From Bradysia coprophila (Eukaryota; Arthropoda; Insecta; Diptera; Sciaridae): DNA of 64,000 bases. Below the pieces are notes generated by a model. That model was not told the origin of the DNA and did no database searches. It saw only the letters and a program-made list of their open reading frames with translations. The position numbers and the translations under genes are program-made. Position 1 is the first letter of the stretch, and the number at the start of each line of letters is the position of its first letter. The stretch covers positions 9,333,410-9,397,409 of the forward strand of contig NC_050738.1 of assembly GCF_014529535.1 (NCBI RefSeq), read 5' to 3'. This document shows, in pieces, positions 59,722 through 64,000 of the stretch.

Positions 59722-61224
59722 AAGATTTGATTTCGGTTTGGGTGATGTGAGAATTCGTTTCTTTTAAACGTTATACGAAGGAACAACCATAACAAAATCC
59801 ATAAAAATTTTGATGAAAAGGCTGTTGAGCTAATCCTTAACGAGTGGGCCCCGTTGTGAGCTTTGTGTTTACTTTACATTTGAATCAAAAGAAATTTCAG
59901 TAGAGCGATGAAATCGAAAGAGTTCGAAAATATTCGATGAATTTCAGCAACAACAGCAGAAAATACATCTCTTTTTTCGAATATTTATGAACTATCTCGA
60001 TTAAAACGCCCTATTAGAGTGTTAAAAGAGCGAAAGACAGTAAGGGTAAAGAACCAGTTTATTTAATACGTCAAAATGTATATTCTCTTTTAACTCTCTA
60101 TAGAATGATAAGAGAAAGAAAAAAGAGAGAAGAGTGACCACTTACTCAAAGGGTCTCGATAGGTGATGTCAAAACTTGTATGTAAAAGTCCAGTTAATTA
60201 GGAACAAACCAGTAAATTTAACTGACCTCGATGGATCACAGTCCTTTTGACATTCTTCTTTTACACTCGTTGAGCTGAAAAGCTCTTTAAAGCTTATTAG
60301 TGATCCCATGTGATAAGGATTCCTCAATTCGTCGAAGTAAGCTTTCCCGCTAAGAGGTGCGGGTAAACACGTAAAGAAGAAAATATGCAGTTTTTCTTGC
60401 TTTCTCGCCAACAGCTACTGTTGTATGTACAGACAAGATTTGTTGAGAGAATAAAATATTTTGTTTCGTCTCGGCAATACTATTTAATTGACACATTGCA
60501 CACGAATCAGAATATTGCAATTTTAGGAAAATCTGGTTGTCCGATCAGTAGGTATTGGCGAGGATAATGCAACCAAAACAGCGTGTTTTGCCTGTTTTTC
60601 CCTATTTTTTCCAGCATATTTGTGGATGTTTTCGCTCAAAAATGGTGTGTGATATGTCCAATGAAAGATATTGGCGAGACGAAACAAAATATTTTTAAGA
60701 AAATTAAGCTTTGACATACAACAGCGACAAAGCAAGAAAACCTGCATCTTTTCCTACTTTTCCCACACCTTCCTACTAAAATTCTGTTAACTTTTGAGGA
60801 GTGAAGTTGCTTATCTCGACACTCCAGAAGAGAAGTAAAAAGTGCTCAAATTCGGCCTAAAATTTTCGCCACCACCCTTTTGATGGTTTTTCAATTTTTC
60901 TACTGATTGTTTCGATGTAAGATTCATACTGTTGAAGTTAGACTCAACTTACGAGGCATTTCGGTTGAAGCGAGGTTGAAGGTCGATCGACACTAACATA
61001 AACGAAACATGTGTCGCTCAGTGTTAAGTAATTTTTAATGAAAGTTTTGACGTGTTCACAATTAACCGGTATAATAATAATGTTATCCCATCCGTCAAAC
61101 GATGGCCTTCATGTATGGCTGTTACTGACATTTTCTTCGTTCAACAAATGAATTAAAAATAATAAATTTTTGGTAAAAATACTTTCCATCAACAATCATC
61201 ACATATAAGGCGTCAACTTATGAA
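59722..61224. other. Intergenic with a foldback MITE
   Basis: No gene is supported. A foldback element is at about 60383-60750; the rest is AT-rich sequence without recognised content. Confidence 0.6.
60383..60750. mobile_element. Foldback MITE of about 370 bp
   Basis: The arms (about 60383-60520 and 60620-60750) are imperfect inverted copies sharing TTTTCTTGCTTT, GTTGTATGT, AAATATTTTGTTTCGTCTC and GGCAATA. There is no coding capacity, and no target-site duplication was identified with confidence. Confidence 0.7.
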
Positions 61225-62692
61225 CTACTGGTCAGTCATTTGTAGCAATGAATTGATTGTTGCGTTCTTATTTCCACGGTTAGCTTCGAATACGGATTTT
61301 ACCACTTCTGAATCGATGTTCGGGAACATTTCTTGCACCTAAACAGATAGACAGAAACTATTTGTTAAGAGAACATCAAGTCCACCAACGAAAATGAAGG
61401 AAATTACTTGTTTCATATCCTCTTCAGAGATTGGTTGCGGTGGTATTGGTGCCGCTTGTGGCTGCAGTGGTGCTATGAAAATAGGCATAGGACCGGAAAC
61501 ATTTGGCACCATGACGACAGGAGCAGCGGGTGGGTAAGTAAAAGTTTGAATGGAACCAGTTGTCTGAAGAACAATAATGCGATCATTTAATTGATTTGTC
61601 ATTTTGTATCAATTCATCAACGATTTGAATTACCGCAAAACTCAGAACAATGTCCACCATTCCTTCAACGCCTTCACCCTGCTTACCACTCAGAGGATGC
61701 CAATCTTCGTGTGTTTCGCCACGCAAAACCGCTTCCGGTATTTTTATCTCAGTCCAGGCAATCAACTCATCCATCTTGAAACTGCATTCGTCATAAATTT
61801 CAACATAAATGGAATTGACACCGGTTGGCAATTGGGATTGAATAACGCGATTCCATCGTGGATTTTTGCCACCATTCGGATCCGTTTGCGTTTCATACAC
61901 AAAATGTCCCACTCTGACTCGGACATACGGATCCATTCTGGTGATGCCATAATTTCGAACTAATTTCGCTTGAGCAATTGTAATACTTAATCGTCCGATA
62001 ATGTTCGGTGCCTGTTTAGTCATTCGCATTAATTTCTTATGGTTTTAAGCACCTTCAGATATACAAACCATGTATGTCGTGGCGGCTTGTTGTTGGTACA
62101 AAGCTAGTGCCGCTTGTCTATCTGCTTGTTCTTGGATATCGCGAGGAGTGGAAATTCTCAAAAAGTCTGGTGACAACGGTCCTAGGTGAGCCTGCGATCG
62201 AATTAATTTACTTGAAACATTTTTCCCGTGGAATTAAGTCATATTTTATAGAGAAACCGTCGGGACTAAGTTCTTATTTTTTTCGATAAAGTCTACATAC
62301 CCGGTTGACACTCATGTGCGTTATCAACCATATCGTTATCAGTTCGCATTTTCTCTTTATTCGTTTTAAATAAAGACAAAATTTGAGCCCACCACTACCT
62401 TCAATGTACTTTTGTCAACAAAATAGATTGGGTGAACAGAAATGATACGTAGCTGCTAGTGAGATCATTCAGCTAAAAATTGGTACTTTGAACACAAAGA
62501 ACATATTGTGTTGACACAGTCTAGTCGGAGTGTACAAATTGAATTATTATTGATTAAACAATATGCAAATCGCGACACTTTGAACTACTTCACAAGACTT
62601 TGAACTGTTCAGTTATTCTATAATTGGCAAGAGACACTTACCCTTCGCCATCGTTCAGTTTTGTTGTTTGATACAACTTCTGCTGATGCCAT
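61225..62692 (-). CDS. Tollip: Toll-interacting protein (Tollip)
   Basis: Exons 62692-62642, 62191-62069, 62011-61634, 61563-61408 and 61338-61225 join in phase into 273 residues, almost exactly the usual length. Order of parts: a short start [17 protein letters not shown]; the conserved [11 protein letters not shown] block (residues about 20-30) related to the Tom1-binding region; a C2 domain from about residue 62 ([55 protein letters not shown]); a Pro/Ala-rich linker; and a C-terminal CUE domain ([16 protein letters not shown], then [13 protein letters not shown]). The C2 domain binds phosphoinositides and CUE binds ubiquitin. The protein works on endosomes in sorting, autophagy and damping of Toll/IL-1-type signalling. 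The intron between exons 3 and 4 is only 70 nt. Confidence 0.95.
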
Positions 62693-63869
62693 GTTAATGT
62701 TAAAAGATTTAATTTGCAATAAAATATTTTTGCGTTTTTGTACGTCTTTATTTTGCAATGTTGATGATGTATGTGATGAATCATCTGTCACTTTAAATTT
62801 TCGTTCAATGGCTTCCAGTAATGGCTCGTTAGGGTGGCCACCATCGCTTGTTAAAGTTTCTTGAGTTCGTTAACTTTGTCAGAAATGGAATTTCAAAATA
62901 AATGAGATCGAAGTAAAGATGTCCAAGAAACTTAGGGAAAATCAAATCAGAGCGAAACAATGAAAAACTTGTTGCGTATTCCACTTCCACATGATTATTG
63001 ATGAAAAATTGGTTGTTTTAATCAATGACAGTTTAAGTTTAATCTTCCATGAAATATCGGTAACGAGCAATGCTTTCCAGAACAGAAGAAATTTTTCAAA
63101 AATATTATTATAGTTGCGGAGATATTTGACTTACTTATAAATGGCTTTTCAGGAGGGAAAGAAAATTTTCCATTTTCCGGAAAAAAATGTGTTTCACAAC
63201 TTTTCATAACAAACCATAGAGTTAAATGGCATGGTGACGCTGTCATTTTTAAACATGTCTGGGTGCCCAGCCCATGTAATTTTTGGGTGCCGATTAGCAT
63301 CAGCGCCATCATGCCACCTCTCGAGTGTAACTCTATGTAACAAACAAATGTGAAACAAACAAAAAATCTTAAAGATCTTAATAAGGTGCACGAAGTTATA
63401 CACGTACCCATAGAGGTAGACTACCTAGAGAAATTACGACCCTAAATTCGAGAAGTCGAGGCTTGCCGAGACTGATAGTGACAAGTGTGTACTCTATTTT
63501 ATCACATAAGCGAAAACGAGACAACAACACAGACCTGAAGTGTAATTTTTGAATTAAACTTCTAGGTAAGTAATTTTGACATCCGAACACCGCGCGTATG
63601 TGATAAAAAATATCACACACACTACTAACACGAAGCACTTACCTGGACTGTTATAACCAGCACTTCCTTCTATCACAGCATCATGCACACACATTCATAC
63701 CTCGACTCTGCACGTATAACTATAATGAAACGAAGCAGCTCAATTATATCATTAAGTCGACATTTTAACGTATAATTATTTGCATTCATGAGACGCAAAA
63801 TGTGATCTGTCGATTCTCTTTCATACAAACGGGAATTTGAAAATTAAAATTCACTTGTTGTGTTAAGTA
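62693..63869. other. Upstream of Tollip, no gene seen
   Basis: This should contain the Tollip 5' leader and promoter. Open frames here are short and lack support. Confidence 0.5.
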
Positions 63870-64000
63870 TGGTTTCCACTCACCAACAAGTACTCCGTGT
63901 GAGAGCCGTTAGAGAGAGAGAGAGAGCTCTTAAGTAAAAAAAGGTAAATTGGAAAAATTCAATTTTGCATCTCACATGGAGTACTTTTTTTGATAAGTGG
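63870..64000. mobile_element. MITE related to 19278-19402, cut by window end
   Basis: It begins TGGTTTCCACTCACCAACAA, carries a (GA)n run and ends at the window edge in GGAGTACT...GATAAGTGG, which is the inverse of its start. The left flank TTAAGTA is the same as in the other copy. Confidence 0.7.

Noticed and set aside
61339-61602. Separate small gene starting [12 protein letters not shown]
   Set aside because: It is Tollip exon 4 read into the preceding 70-nt intron; splicing at 61563 restores the Tollip frame.

Overview
The window is nuclear DNA of an insect, most likely a fly of the lower Diptera. It is AT-rich, has intron-split genes with short GT-AG introns and AATAAA signals, and carries clear orthologues of animal genes (Unr/CSDE1, Tollip) plus an insect-type gustatory receptor cluster. 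Species cannot be fixed from the sequence. I see no rRNA, tRNA, CRISPR array or bacterial gene. All gene models were read by eye, with exon phases checked by hand.

Layout. (1) 1-15738: a frameshifted Helitron (Rep with HUH and two-Tyr motifs, then PIF1-type helicase), a small two-exon gene of unknown function, and a compact RPA70-like gene. The same sequence occurs three times: 1-4285 is a near-perfect copy of 9998-14290; 4286-6802 is a copy of about 9298-11783 full of single-base indels; 6803-15738 is the best copy. The middle copy looks like uncorrected long-read sequence, so this part is probably partly an assembly artefact. (2) 18134-21053: an open three-exon Transib (RAG1-superfamily) transposase. 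(3) 20664-35390: a tandem duplication of a roughly 7.07 kb unit. It carries the 3' end of the Transib gene, an F-box/leucine-rich-repeat gene on the minus strand and foldback elements. The second copy also has a 988-bp hAT-like element with an 8-bp target-site duplication, and the first copy preserves the empty site. (4) 36828-43058 (minus): the complete 12-exon coding region of Unr, with a LINE RNase H fragment in an intron and a long A-rich 5' side. (5) 48108-48698: a long perfect hairpin and a short MITE with 8-bp target-site duplications. (6) 49447-59665: four gustatory receptor genes: two intact minus-strand genes, a decayed one between them, and a diverged plus-strand gene. (7) 61225-62692 (minus): a complete five-exon Tollip gene.

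How it fits together. The conserved cellular genes are Unr (RNA-binding translational regulator), Tollip (endosomal/ubiquitin adaptor) and the receptor cluster, which expands and decays by local duplication. The rest is dominated by DNA transposons: Helitron, Transib, hAT-type MITEs and GGGGCGAAA-rich foldbacks. The two points most worth following are the RPA70-like ssDNA-binding gene beside a Helitron (a pairing known from plant Helitrons) and the uninterrupted RAG1-like transposase whose 3' end marks a duplication breakpoint.
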